DNA from: JANYIP01 sp031394045 | GTDB lineage: Bacteria; Actinomycetota; Actinomycetes; Prado026 | DNA: 29,728 bases | Assembly (NCBI GenBank): GCA_031394045.1 | Contig: JANMWN010000118.1 | Location: 1-29,728, forward strand | Reading direction: 5' to 3' | Part shown: positions 7,286-15,112 of the stretch, one piece after another | Layout: each line of letters begins with the position of its first letter | How positions within the stretch are numbered: position 1 is the stretch's first letter | Made by a program: the position numbers and the translations under genes | Notes under the pieces: model-generated | Told to the model about the DNA's origin: nothing | The model's input: only the letters and a program-made list of their open reading frames with translations | The model's database searches: none

Positions 7286-8698
7286 CTAGGACGCGTGTGC
7301 ACCAGGACTGGTCGGGCTGGCCCCGGCCTGACCGATCTCGTCGCTCCACGACACCCAGGAGTGCTGCGGTCCCGGCTGGTCCGGCAGGCGGGCCGGCCGC
7401 GCCAGCAGGTAGCCCTGGCCGTACGTGATCCCGATCTCGCGGCAGACCGCGAGCTCCTCCGGTCGCTCGATCCCCTCGGCCACCACGGTCCAGCCCATGC
7501 TGACGGCGAGCTGGTTGAAGGCGACGGCAAGACCGTGCCGAGCCGGGTCCTTGTCGATGAAGGAGACCAGGCTGCGGTCGATCTTGATCACGTCCGGCTG
7601 CAGGTCGACCACGTGACGCAGGCTCGCGTAGCCGCTGCCGACGTCGTCGACCGCCATCGCGATCCCGGTCTCGCGCAGCTGGCTCATGCCGGCCCGGACT
7701 GCCTTGTAGTCCTCGATGTTGTCGTGCTCGGTCAGCTCGACGGTCAGCCTGCAGCCGCGCGGTCGGGCCGCGAGGCAAAGGTGGATCCCCGGCGAGGCCA
7801 CCACCACCGGGCTGACGTTGACCGAGAGGAAGCCGTCGAGGTGCTCGGGCGTGGACGACAGGATCGTCGTGAGCGCGAACAGCTCGAGCTCGACCCCCAG
7901 CCCGCTCCGGTGCGCCTCGTCGAACCACTCGTTCGGTGCGCGCAGGTCGGGGAAGCGGGCCAGCGCCTCGTAGCCGGCGACCATACCCGTGGCCAGCTCG
8001 ATCACCGGCTGGAACACCACGGCCAGCTCGGCGCCGCCGACTCCGTCGATGAGGTCGCGCACCCGTTGGAACGTCGCCACTTCCTCGGCCAGGTTGGGCG
8101 TCAGCACATTGGCCACGAAGGCGGCGACGCTTGCGCCGACGTCCGGGGCGGCGGAGTGTACGGCCGGGTGCCACGACTCGCGGGACAGAAGCGATGTGGT
8201 CACCTGCACCAGGTCGGCCACGCCGTCGACCACCACACTGATGAACTCGGCGACGGTCGTCAGTACGGCGACGTCCTCCGCGGTCAACGCGCCCGACTCG
8301 ATCGCCGTCACCTCGAGCGCGCCGACGGTTCGGCCATACCTGCGCAGCGGTACGCAGACCAGGGATCCGACGTCCAGCCGGCGGACCGCGTCGGCATCGA
8401 CCCGCGGGTCGGTGCGCGTGTCGCTCGACCACTGGACCTCACCGGTCAGGATCGCGAGCCCGGACAGACTTCCGTGCCGACGGAGCCGCTCGCGAAGGTG
8501 CGGGGCGAGCGTCCCACCGCAGCACACGACGGTGAGCCAGTCGTCGTCGGTCATCAGCGAGACCGCGGCGCCGTCCGCGTGAGGCAGCAGGACCAGGGTC
8601 TCGTCGACCACCTGGCGCAATCGCACTAGAGGGTCGGCGGTGTGTCGGACTGCGTTCTGCAGACCCCGTAGGTCTTTCAGCTCGACCACAACCCTCAC
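7286..8698 (-). CDS. GAF-EAL domain cyclic-di-GMP phosphodiesterase
   Basis: Soluble two-domain signalling protein of about 470 residues. An N-terminal GAF sensor (about 15-160; VCVPLRRYGRTVGALEVTA is the typical GAF strand pair) is joined by a helical linker to an EAL domain (about 225-437). All metal and substrate residues of an active EAL enzyme can be seen: YEALARF, the Asn of SVNVSP, ELTE, the DDVGSGYASL double aspartate, KIDRSLV, AEGIE and GQGYLLARP. It should hydrolyse c-di-GMP to pGpG. No GGDEF domain is fused. The frame opens at a TTG (8710), but the GTG at 8698 has GGAG six bases upstream and is the better start. It is convergent with galT and divergent from the SRPBCC gene. The GAF ligand is unknown. 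Confidence 0.93.
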   Translation of the reverse strand: MRVVVELKDLRGLQNAVRHTADPLVRLRQVVDETLVLLPHADGAAVSLMTDDDWLTVVCCGGTLAPHLRERLRRHGSLSGLAILTGEVQWSSDTRTDPRVDADAVRRLDVGSLVCVPLRRYGRTVGALEVTAIESGALTAEDVAVLTTVAEFISVVVDGVADLVQVTTSLLSRESWHPAVHSAAPDVGASVAAFVANVLTPNLAEEVATFQRVRDLIDGVGGAELAVVFQPVIELATGMVAGYEALARFPDLRAPNEWFDEAHRSGLGVELELFALTTILSSTPEHLDGFLSVNVSPVVVASPGIHLCLAARPRGCRLTVELTEHDNIEDYKAVRAGMSQLRETGIAMAVDDVGSGYASLRHVVDLQPDVIKIDRSLVSFIDKDPARHGLAVAFNQLAVSMGWTVVAEGIERPEELAVCREIGITYGQGYLLARPARLPDQPGPQHSWVSWSDEIGQAGASPTSPGAHAS

Positions 8699-8782
8699 AC
8701 CGGTCTCCAAGAGGGAGACGACCTGCTAGTCGTTTCGGCAACGCCAGTGCCCGACTGAACGAGAGCGGCACCACGGCTCGGC

Positions 8783-8810
8783 TTGCGTCGCATCCAGGTC
8801 GCCCTAGGCT
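8783..8810 (+). promoter_or_regulatory. Leaderless promoter of the SRPBCC gene
   Basis: TTGCGT (8783-8788), a 16-bp spacer and TAGGCT (8805-8810) stand 7 nt before the ATG at 8818, so transcription should begin at or next to the start codon. No Shine-Dalgarno sequence is present, which agrees. Confidence 0.6.
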
Positions 8811-8817
8811 CGTCCGC

Positions 8818-9450
8818 ATGGTCCTGTCCGACCCCGCGCGGCGGTTGAGGCAGCTGGCTCACGCCTCGGGAGTGGATGCGGCCGACATCGCCCGCGCGCT
8901 CCCGGGCGATGACCTCATCGATCGCACCGGGCTGGTCGTCGATCGCGCCATGACGTTGCCCGCGCCGCCCGAGCGGGTGTGGCCCTGGCTCCTCCAGCTC
9001 GGCAAGGGCCGAGCCGGCTGGTACCTGCCACGAAGGGTCGAACGCTTCGGCGTACCGCCCGCGTGGCGACCCGCACGATCCTTGCTCGGCGGCTTCCAGC
9101 ACCTTGCTGTCGGCGACGACATCCCCGACTGGGGGCCGGGCGAGCCAGTCTTTCGCGCCGTCACGATCGACGAGCCGCACGCCTTGGTGTACCTCTCCCT
9201 GCGTGACCGCAAGCACCACTGGCGCTGGCCACACCCCGACGACGCGGACCGTGACGGCGTCACAGCGTTCAGCTGGGCGCTCGTGCTCGACCCGGTCGCA
9301 AGCACGGCCAGCAGGCTGCACATCCGGCTCCGGATGAGAAGGAGCAGGCGACCGTTGCCAGCACCGGTCGCAGCGGTCGGCGGGTTGTTCGACTACGCGA
9401 CGATCGAGCTGCTGCGGCGCGGACTGGTCGAGCGGCTCACCGACGGCTGA
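8818..9450 (+). CDS. SRPBCC (START-like) family protein, function unknown
   Basis: Cytoplasmic protein of 210 residues. An N-terminal helical piece (1-40) is followed by the typical start of an SRPBCC helix-grip domain: MTLPAPPERVWPWLLQLGKGRAGWY, where the first strand leads into the 'PERVWPWL' helix. Central strands carry VGDDIPDWGPG, FRAVTIDEPHALVYLSLRD and FSWALVLDP. The C-terminal helix (about 175-200) would close the hydrophobic pocket. Such proteins bind small lipophilic ligands; the subgroup with the W-P-W-L-x-Q-x-G motif is common in actinobacteria as proteins of unknown role. It starts at an ATG with a leaderless promoter. The following stress operon is 87 nt away with its own promoter. 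Confidence 0.82.
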   Translation: MVLSDPARRLRQLAHASGVDAADIARALPGDDLIDRTGLVVDRAMTLPAPPERVWPWLLQLGKGRAGWYLPRRVERFGVPPAWRPARSLLGGFQHLAVGDDIPDWGPGEPVFRAVTIDEPHALVYLSLRDRKHHWRWPHPDDADRDGVTAFSWALVLDPVASTASRLHIRLRMRRSRRPLPAPVAAVGGLFDYATIELLRRGLVERLTDG

Positions 9451-9462
9451 GCGCGCCCGAGG

Positions 9463-9487
9463 GTTCGAGCGGTGCGAGCCTGGGTAT
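9463..9487 (+). promoter_or_regulatory. Stress-sigma (SigB/SigF-like) promoter of the GlsB operon
   Basis: GTTC (9463-9466) and GGGTAT (9482-9487) are separated by 15 bp. This fits the GTTT-N14-17-GGGTAT consensus known for SigB/SigF-group sigma factors of Gram-positive bacteria with one mismatch. Start of transcription is predicted near 9493-9496, which is the left edge of the palindrome at 9492. Confidence 0.55.
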
Positions 9488-9491
9488 GACC

Positions 9492-9519
9492 TGTAAGCCC
9501 GGGACGTCCCGGGCTTACA
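9492..9519. promoter_or_regulatory. Perfect 28-bp palindrome at the predicted 5' end of the GlsB mRNA
   Basis: The left arm TGTAAGCCCGGGAC (9492-9505) is followed without spacer by its exact complement (9506-9519). It begins at the transcription start predicted from the GGGTAT promoter and ends 9 nt before the GGAGGG ribosome site. It could be an operator, or an RNA hairpin at the 5' end of the transcript. It lacks a U-tract and lies 41 bp after the SRPBCC stop, so it could also terminate that gene. Confidence 0.75.
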
Positions 9520-9537
9520 CATCCCTTGGAGGGAACC

Positions 9538-9816
9538 ATGCTCGGCTTCATCATCGTCATGCTGGTCGTCGGACTCATCGCCGGCTTCGTGGCGCGTGCG
9601 ATCGTCCCCGGCAAGGACTCGCTGGGTGTCGTGGGCACGATCGTGCTCGGCATCGTGGGCTCGTTTGTCGGCGGCTTCCTCGGGTACCTGCTGTTCCACA
9701 AGGACGCCACCGCGGGTGCACTGCAGCCGTCGGGTCTGCTTGGCTCCATCATCGGTGCCGTGATCGCGCTGCTGGTCTACCGTTCGGTCGGCGGCCGCAG
9801 CGGTGTCCGCGTCTGA
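9538..9816 (+). CDS. GlsB/YeaQ/YmgE family stress-response membrane protein
   Basis: Small integral membrane protein of 92 residues with three hydrophobic segments. The pattern MLGFIIVMLVVGLIAGFVAR, then PGKDSLGVVGTIVLGIVGSF with GGFLGYLLF, then GSIIGAVIALLVYR is diagnostic for the transglycosylase-associated/GlsB family: an I-x-G-x-x-A-R motif after helix 1, and glycine-zipper helices afterwards. The exact role is not established; members are induced by general stress. The ATG at 9538 is chosen because GGAGGG lies at a proper distance; a TTG at 9526 overlaps that ribosome site. It is preceded by a GGGTAT-type promoter and a perfect palindrome, and followed 15 nt later by a small acidic protein gene in the same operon. 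Confidence 0.92.
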   Translation: MLGFIIVMLVVGLIAGFVARAIVPGKDSLGVVGTIVLGIVGSFVGGFLGYLLFHKDATAGALQPSGLLGSIIGAVIALLVYRSVGGRSGVRV

Positions 9817-9831
9817 GCCAGAGGAGTCCAG

Positions 9832-10032
9832 ATGAGTGACCAGGAGCAAGTGTCCAGCGCGGCGCCTGACGACGAACCCAGCGGCGACAGCGGTGACCAG
9901 GCCCAGCGTCTGCGTTCGGTCGAGGAGCAGTCGGCCATCGACAGCGCGCTCGGCCTGGACACCGACAGCGGTCACGAGGTGATCGACCCCGAGTACCTCG
10001 CCAGGCTGACGGCCGAGGACGGCAACGAGTAG
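9832..10032 (+). CDS. Small acidic protein of unknown function, in operon with GlsB
   Basis: A 66-residue, strongly acidic, Ser/Asp/Glu-rich soluble protein without Cys, Trp or membrane segments. The first half is likely disordered; the second half has a possible helix (AQRLRSVEEQSAIDSALGL) and an ending EVIDPEYLARLTAEDGNE. AGAGGAG upstream and the 15-nt distance from the GlsB-like gene support a real, co-transcribed gene. I do not recognise a family. It may be a cytoplasmic stress-associated partner of the membrane protein (inference from position only). Its stop is 5 bp from the convergent citrate synthase stop. Confidence 0.75.
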   Translation: MSDQEQVSSAAPDDEPSGDSGDQAQRLRSVEEQSAIDSALGLDTDSGHEVIDPEYLARLTAEDGNE

Positions 10033-10037
10033 ATGGC

Positions 10038-11333
10038 TCAGATCGGCCGGTTCCCGGTGCCGATCCCGTCGTACGCCCGCTCAGTGGGCCCGACGTAGAT
10101 CTGCCGGGGCCGGCCGATCTTGGTCGCCGGGTCGGCGATCAGCTCACGCCAGTGCGCGATCCAGCCGGGCAGCCGGCCGAGGGCGAACAGCACCGTGAAC
10201 ATCTTCGTCGGGAACCCCATCGCCTTGTAGATGAGCCCGGTGTAGAAGTCGACGTTCGGGTAGAGCCGGCGTTCGAGGAAGAACTCATCGGCCAGGGCCA
10301 CCTGCTCCAGCTGGATGGCCAGGTCGAGCAGCTGGTCCGAGGCACCCATCCGCAGGAGCACGTCGTAGGCGGCCTTCTTGACGATCGCCGCGCGCGGGTC
10401 GTAGTTCTTGTAGACCCGGTGCCCGAACCCCATCAGCTTGACGCCCGGCTCCTTGGCCTTGACCCGCGCCACGAACGCAGCGACGTCGCCCCCGTCGGCG
10501 GCGATGCCCTCGAGCATCTCGAGCACCGCCTGGTTGGCGCCGCCGTGCAGCGGCCCGAACAGCGCGTTGACACCGGCGGAGACCGAGGCGAAGAGGTTGG
10601 CGTGGCTCGACCCCACCAGGCGTACCGTGGAGGTCGAGCAGTTCTGCTCGTGATCGGCGTGCAGCACGAACAGCATGTCGAGGGTCCGGGCGATGACCGG
10701 GTCGACCTCGTAGGGCTCGGCGGGGACGCCGAACGTCAGCCGCAGGAAGTTCTCGACGTACCCGAGGGAGTTGTCGGGGTACAGGAAGGGCTGCCCGATC
10801 GACTTCTTGTACGCGTACGCCGCGATCGTCGGCACCTTAGCCAGCAGCCGGATGGTCGAGATCTCGACCTGCTCCTCGTCGAACGGGTCGAGGCTGTCCT
10901 GGTAGAACGCCGACAGTGCGCTGACGGCGCTGGACAGGACAGCCATCGGGTGGGCGTCCCGCGGGAAGCCGTCGAAGAACCAGCGCAGGTCCTCGTGCAG
11001 CAACGTGTGCCGTTTGACGCTGTCCCCGAAGGCCTCCAGCTGCGGGCCGGTGGGCAGCTCGCCGTAGATGAGCAGGTACGACGTCTCGAGGAAGGTCGCC
11101 TTCTCGGCGAGCTGGTCGATCGGGTAGCCGCGGTAGCGCAGGATCCCCTGGTCGCCGTCGATGAAGGTGATCGCCGAGTCGCATGCCGCCGTGTTGGCAA
11201 ATCCCTGGTCGAGAGTCACCTGCCCCGTCGTCGACAGCAGCGCACCGACGCCGAGCCCGGACGGTCCCTCGCTGGCAGCGGTGACGGGCAGCTCGAGCTC
11301 GCCACCTGGGTGACGCAACGAATAGTCGGACAT
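10038..11333 (-). CDS. gltA: Citrate synthase (hexameric-type, GltA-like)
   Basis: Condenses acetyl-CoA and oxaloacetate to citrate, the first TCA step, in the cytoplasm. The 431-residue length is that of E. coli-type GltA. Catalytic residues are in the usual places: LHADHEQNCSTSTVR (His225, His228), PLHGGANQAV (His263), GFGHRVYKNYDPRA (His305) and RRLYPNVDFYTG (Asp362). The N-terminal extension typical of type II enzymes (small beta domain, residues 1-60) is complete. The ATG at 11333 has GGGAGAA upstream. The gene stands alone and divergent from a membrane protein gene; the 208-bp gap between them contains a minus-strand TTGACA (11392-11397) that may be its -35, with no clear -10. Confidence 0.97.
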   Translation of the reverse strand: MSDYSLRHPGGELELPVTAASEGPSGLGVGALLSTTGQVTLDQGFANTAACDSAITFIDGDQGILRYRGYPIDQLAEKATFLETSYLLIYGELPTGPQLEAFGDSVKRHTLLHEDLRWFFDGFPRDAHPMAVLSSAVSALSAFYQDSLDPFDEEQVEISTIRLLAKVPTIAAYAYKKSIGQPFLYPDNSLGYVENFLRLTFGVPAEPYEVDPVIARTLDMLFVLHADHEQNCSTSTVRLVGSSHANLFASVSAGVNALFGPLHGGANQAVLEMLEGIAADGGDVAAFVARVKAKEPGVKLMGFGHRVYKNYDPRAAIVKKAAYDVLLRMGASDQLLDLAIQLEQVALADEFFLERRLYPNVDFYTGLIYKAMGFPTKMFTVLFALGRLPGWIAHWRELIADPATKIGRPRQIYVGPTERAYDGIGTGNRPI

Positions 11334-11541
11334 GGGGTTCTCCCGTCACGAGGACTTGTCGGGAACAGCGAGCACACCGATGCCGCGAGTCTGTCAAACA
11401 CCCGGCGCTGCGTACGAATCGAGCTCGTCCACGAGCGAAGCTGGGATCGACATGGTGCAATCGGGTCAGGTCCGCGACGATGCTGGTGACGGCCCGCTGC
11501 ACCGCGGCGCACCGCACGTCTACCGGGGCGAGGAGCTGGGC

Positions 11542-12165
11542 ATGACCAACCCGGACGGACCGGAGGCGGACCTGCTCGAGGGCAGGCCGGAGCCTGGCGT
11601 CGGCCCGCGGCTCGGGTCGAGCTGGACGTCCGCCTCTCGCCGGCAGCGCCTCGTCGCAGTGGTCGCGGTGCTCCTGCTGATCCTGCCTGCGATCGCCGCC
11701 GTCGCCGTCTTCGGGACCCGCTCCTGGCTGGCCGAGCGCAGCCAGCGCGACCAGGTCTCGGTCACGGCCACCGTCGATGTCGCAGTGTCGACCAAGAGAC
11801 CGCTCAGCGGCCGGATCGACTACTTCGTCGCCATCCGCAACACCGGCTCGAGCGATGTGCGGATCGCCGGGCTGACCCACACCGACGCGCGACTTCGCAT
11901 CCGGAGCCGCGACTTCGCAACCATCCTGCTGGCGCCGGGCTCGACGGCCAACGTCCCGATCTCGGTGCGCCTCGACTGCAGCGGATCGCCGATCGGTGCG
12001 GGGGCCTTGCTCGGCACCGTCACGGCCACGCCGCCGAGCGGGCGAGCACGGGACGTCCCCACCTCGCTCGACCGGTCGCTGCTCCTGACCAACGTTGCCC
12101 AGACGCTGTGCGAGGTACGCCCCGAGCTGACCGACCGCGAGCTCTCAGGCCCGGTGGGCAGCTGA
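11542..12165 (+). CDS. Single-pass membrane-anchored protein with external beta-rich domain, unknown function
   Basis: 207-residue protein. A cytoplasmic N-terminus of about 38 residues precedes one strong membrane helix (RLVAVVAVLLLILPAIAAVAV, roughly 37-57). The rest should lie outside the cell: a beta-rich domain with VSVTATVDVAVST, RIDYFVAIRNTGSSDVRI and LLAPGSTANVPISVRLDC, an arrangement like a small Ig/fibronectin-type sandwich, with two cysteines (in RLDCSG and QTLCEV) that could pair. The frame is open further upstream, to 11332, but the ATG at 11542 has AGGAG six bases away and gives a normal membrane topology. Not recognised as a named family. The DM13 gene follows 167 nt later. Confidence 0.75.
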   Translation: MTNPDGPEADLLEGRPEPGVGPRLGSSWTSASRRQRLVAVVAVLLLILPAIAAVAVFGTRSWLAERSQRDQVSVTATVDVAVSTKRPLSGRIDYFVAIRNTGSSDVRIAGLTHTDARLRIRSRDFATILLAPGSTANVPISVRLDCSGSPIGAGALLGTVTATPPSGRARDVPTSLDRSLLLTNVAQTLCEVRPELTDRELSGPVGS

Positions 12166-12332
12166 GGCCGACCGCCCCGACGTACCTCCCCTGCCCGCTC
12201 GTTCCTCGTGACCCCGTCGCAGCACCCACCCGCCTTACGAAGCGCTGACATCCGACCGCTCGGGGCGCACGCGGGGGTTGGAACCACGTTGACTGGGCAG
12301 GCAAGGGTCTTCCTCGACGCAAGGAGGTCCGG

Positions 12333-12872
12333 ATGACACCGCGACGAGCGCTCGGCCTGATCGCAGCGGCGACGCTCGCCCTGCTGCTCTACCTGTTCCA
12401 GCCGTGGGCACTGTTCACCGTGACCACCGTCCACGACGCCCTTCCCGGCGCGACTGCCCCCGTGACGCTGCGGCCAGCTCCGACCACCACCTCTTCCGCT
12501 CCCGAGATATCGCCACCTCCATCGGCGCCCGTGGCGCTGACCACCCCGGGGTCGTTCCGCTCGTACGAGCACCAGACGTCCGGCACGGCTCAGCTGCTCC
12601 GGCTCCCCGACGGCTCAGCGGTGCTGCGACTGACCGGGCTCTCCACCTCGAACGGTCCGGACGTACGGGTATGGCTGTCGTCACGGACGGTCGATACGGC
12701 CGCGGACGCGGATCAGGGCGCCTGGCTCGAGCTAGCGGGGCTCAAGGGCAACCGAGGCGACCAGAACTACGTGCTACCTGCAGGGGTTGATGTTTCCAAG
12801 TACGCCAGCGTGGTGCTGTGGTGTCGACGGTTCTCCGTCGCCTTCGGGGCTGCGCCGCTGCGGCCGGTCTGA
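12333..12872 (+). CDS. Membrane-anchored DM13-domain protein
   Basis: 179 residues. A signal anchor (ALGLIAAATLALLLYLFQPW, about 6-25) and a Pro/Thr/Ser linker (about 40-70) lead to a DM13 domain (about 72-177). Family marks are GSFRSYEHQTSGTAQLLRL, the strand VLRLTGLSTSNGPDVRVWLS, LKGNRGDQNYVLPAG, and the ending YASVVLWCRRFSVAFGAAPL. The Cys in the V-V-L-W-C motif is the residue proposed in this family to support electron transfer, although a role has not been firmly shown in bacteria. The start is set by AAGGAGG before the ATG. It lies between another externally facing protein and a stress gene. Confidence 0.87.
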   Translation: MTPRRALGLIAAATLALLLYLFQPWALFTVTTVHDALPGATAPVTLRPAPTTTSSAPEISPPPSAPVALTTPGSFRSYEHQTSGTAQLLRLPDGSAVLRLTGLSTSNGPDVRVWLSSRTVDTAADADQGAWLELAGLKGNRGDQNYVLPAGVDVSKYASVVLWCRRFSVAFGAAPLRPV

Positions 12873-12903
12873 CCCCTAGGGGATCCGCGGGCGCGACGGC
12901 CGA

Positions 12904-12946
12904 GGGACCAAAGTCTCTGGAGACCTGCGGGCGTGCTTCCTATCGT
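12904..12946 (+). promoter_or_regulatory. DosR/DevR-like box and -10 of the universal stress protein gene
   Basis: GGGACCAAAGTCTC (12904-12917) matches 12 of 14 positions of the known mycobacterial DosR core GGGACTWWAGTCCC. A TATCGT hexamer (12941-12946) follows about 24 bp later as a possible -10, leaving a leader of about 30 nt to the ATG at 12982. The same placement is known for DosR-controlled Usp genes, which respond to hypoxia and nitric oxide. Confidence 0.55.
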
Positions 12947-12981
12947 CGAGGTGATACCCGACGAGAAGGGTGGCGAAGATC

Positions 12982-13908
12982 ATGAGGAGCAAGAGACGCA
13001 TCGTCGTCGCGTACGACGGGTCGGAGTCGAGTCGGCTCGCGCTCACCTGGGGGCTCGGGGCAGGGCGTGCCCATGGCCTGGAGGTGCTCGTCGTGCACGC
13101 AGTGGACGAGGCGGCCAGGGTCGGGGACGGGCTCGCGGCCGGCGGGTACACCGGATCGGCCCGACAGATGATCCATGACTCGGTCGACGAGCTCCTGGTG
13201 GAGGCGGCTGACACCGCGCGGCTGGAGTTCCCGACCGTCTCGCTCGAGACCCACGTCGTCTACGGCGCTGCCGTCCCGGGCCTGCTCGACCTCATCGCGG
13301 ACGCCGAGATGTGCGTCGTCGGCAGCCGTGGCCGCGGTGGGTTCGCCGGGCTGCTGCTCGGGTCCACGTCGGTCGAGCTGACAGCCCATGCAACCTGTCC
13401 CATCGTGGTCGTCCGTTCCCAGCAGTCCGCCGAGCCGGGCAGCGAGTCAGGCCGCGTGGTCGTCGGGGTCGACGGCTCCGACGCAGGAGCCGCGGCGGTC
13501 GCCTTCGCGTTCGAGGAGGCGTCGCTCCGGGGGGTGGCCCTCACGGCCATCCATGCCTGGGAGCTCCCGTTCGTGGAGGTCCCGCTGCTGGGCGGGCCGG
13601 ACCGGGTGGAGTCGCTCTACGGCGAGAACGAGTCGTCCGAGGGTCGGCTCCTCGCCGAGGCGCTCTCCGGGTGGCAGGAACGGTTCCCTGACGTGAGCGT
13701 GCGTCGCAAGCTGCTCCGTGGCACCGCCGCGCAGATTCTGATCGAGGCGTCGCCTGGTGCGGAGCTTCTTGTGGTGGGTTCCCGCGGACGTGGCGGCTTC
13801 AGTACGTTGCTGCTGGGCTCCGTCAGCCACGCGGTGCTGCACCACGCGCGGTCGCCGGTCGCGGTCGTCCGGGGCGATCACGCCTCCGGCCTTCACCAGG
13901 ACGAGTAG
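12982..13908 (+). CDS. Tandem-domain universal stress protein (UspA family)
   Basis: About 308 residues made of two Usp domains (about 5-138 and 150-300). Each ends in the ATP-binding signature G-2x-G-9x-G(S/T): GSRGRGGFAGLLLGSTS in the first and GSRGRGGFSTLLLGSVS in the second. Each begins with the expected strand and Asp: RIVVAYDGSESS and VVVGVDGSDAG. The protein is therefore likely to bind ATP and act in stress survival or dormancy. The ATG at 12982 is preferred; a GTG at 12970 is in frame but too close to the GAAGGGTGG ribosome site. The DosR-like box upstream suggests oxygen or NO control, fitting the nitrate-respiration genes elsewhere in the window. Confidence 0.95.
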   Translation: MRSKRRIVVAYDGSESSRLALTWGLGAGRAHGLEVLVVHAVDEAARVGDGLAAGGYTGSARQMIHDSVDELLVEAADTARLEFPTVSLETHVVYGAAVPGLLDLIADAEMCVVGSRGRGGFAGLLLGSTSVELTAHATCPIVVVRSQQSAEPGSESGRVVVGVDGSDAGAAAVAFAFEEASLRGVALTAIHAWELPFVEVPLLGGPDRVESLYGENESSEGRLLAEALSGWQERFPDVSVRRKLLRGTAAQILIEASPGAELLVVGSRGRGGFSTLLLGSVSHAVLHHARSPVAVVRGDHASGLHQDE

Positions 13909-14055
13909 GAGCGGTCGGCAGCGACGTCTCGGCCACCGGGTCGTCCGGCGGGCGGCACGATTCACCACCGTGTCCACTGGACTGGGTCACGGCAGTGATG
14001 CGAAGGTGCGTCCGACCCGGACGTGACGCGCACGCAGCGGTTGAGGCGGTCCCCG

Positions 14056-15104
14056 ATGAGCGTGGTAGCCCCTGGACGAGTGGCCGCGATGACGGCCCGC
14101 GAGTTCGAGCGCTTCGCGCGCGAACGCCCACGAAGCGCAGAGCTCACGGCTGCTGCCCGTCCGGTGATGTCCCGGGGCATGCCCATGAGCTGGATGGACT
14201 TCCTCTACGAGCACCCTCCGGTCTGGGTACGCGGCGGCAAAGGCAGCCGCTTCGAGGACGTCGGAGGACGCGATCACCGTGGCGCGCGGGCTCGGCCGGC
14301 GGGCAGACCGCCCCGCAGTTCTCCGGCATCCTGCCCGGCCAGGTCGCTGGCGTGGCGTTCGCGCGGTGGGGCGATCTCGACTCGGTCGCTGCGCTGCTGC
14401 GGACGGGCCGGGCCGCGCTGGTTCTCACCGAGCCGGCGATGACCGACAACCAGGGGGTGATCCAGCCGGCCGCCGGGTTCCACGCCGGCCTGCGAGCCGT
14501 GACGCGCGAGCACGGCACGTTGCTCGCGCTCGACGAGACGCACACCCAGATGGCCGGTATCGGCGGCCTCACGGGTCGCTGGGGGCTCGAGTCCGACTTC
14601 GTCGTGCTCGGCAAGTCGATCGGCGGGGGGATCGCCGTCGGGACGTACGGGATGACGAGCGAGCTGGCCGAGCTGATGGCGGCGCCGGGCTGGGAGGCCA
14701 CCGGCGGAACCCTGTTCGGCAGCGCTCTCCAGATGGCCGCCTGCCGAGCCACGCTCGAGGAGGTGCTCGTCGAGGGGGCGTACAAGAACGCCGCCCGCCT
14801 TGGTGGACGCATCGCCGACGGCATCGATGCCGTGGCAGCCGACGCGGGGCTGCCGTGGCGTGCGCACCGGCTCTTCAACCGGTCCGGCTACTGCTTCAGC
14901 GGAACTCAGCCGCGCGACGCGGCCTAGGCCCGCGCCGACTTCGAGGCCGAGATCTGGGTGCTGCTCCGGCTCTACGCCGCGAACCGGGGCGTGTGGGAGG
15001 CGATCGCGGGCGCCGGTCCGGCTGCCGGAGTGGCTCACACCGACGCGGACGTCGACCGGTACATCGAGGTGCTCCGCGAGCTCTGCGAGGAGCTCACGCA
15101 CTGA
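14056..15104 (+). pseudogene. Class-III (glutamate-1-semialdehyde-type) aminotransferase, multiply disrupted
   Basis: Remnant of a PLP enzyme. The N-terminal part (MSVVAPGRVAAM to GGKGSRFEDV, about 14056-14265) is in one frame; a short piece EDAITVARGLGRRAD is in a second frame (about 14262-14310); the rest, from GILPGQVAGVAF onward, is in a third frame. That third segment keeps VLTEPAMTDNQGVIQPAAGFH, LLALDETHTQMAG and the PLP-lysine motif VLGKSIGGGIAVGTYGM (Lys codon 14613-14615). An in-frame TAG at 14926-14928 then splits off the end, which continues as ADFEAEIWVLLRLYAANRG to a final stop at 15104. About 100 or more residues present in relatives are missing around 14265-14310. So there are at least two deletion/frameshift events and one nonsense mutation. 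It sits next to an intact FAD/GcvT gene, its probable former partner. Confidence 0.85.
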
Positions 15105-15112
15105 CCCAGCCG

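Noticed and set aside
7265..7295. Possible hairpin between the convergent galT and GAF-EAL genes
   Set aside because: Seven to eight pairs with one G-U and a loop of about 16 nt, no U-tract; too weak to annotate.
7295..11489. Long open frames antisense to the GAF-EAL gene (7295-8629), to the SRPBCC/GlsB region (8695-9975) and to gltA (10152-11489)
   Set aside because: They mirror genes with intact catalytic motifs and have no recognisable domain; long antisense frames are expected at this GC content.
12873..12882. CCCCTAGGGG palindrome after the DM13 gene
   Set aside because: Only 10 bp with no loop; too short to call an operator or terminator.
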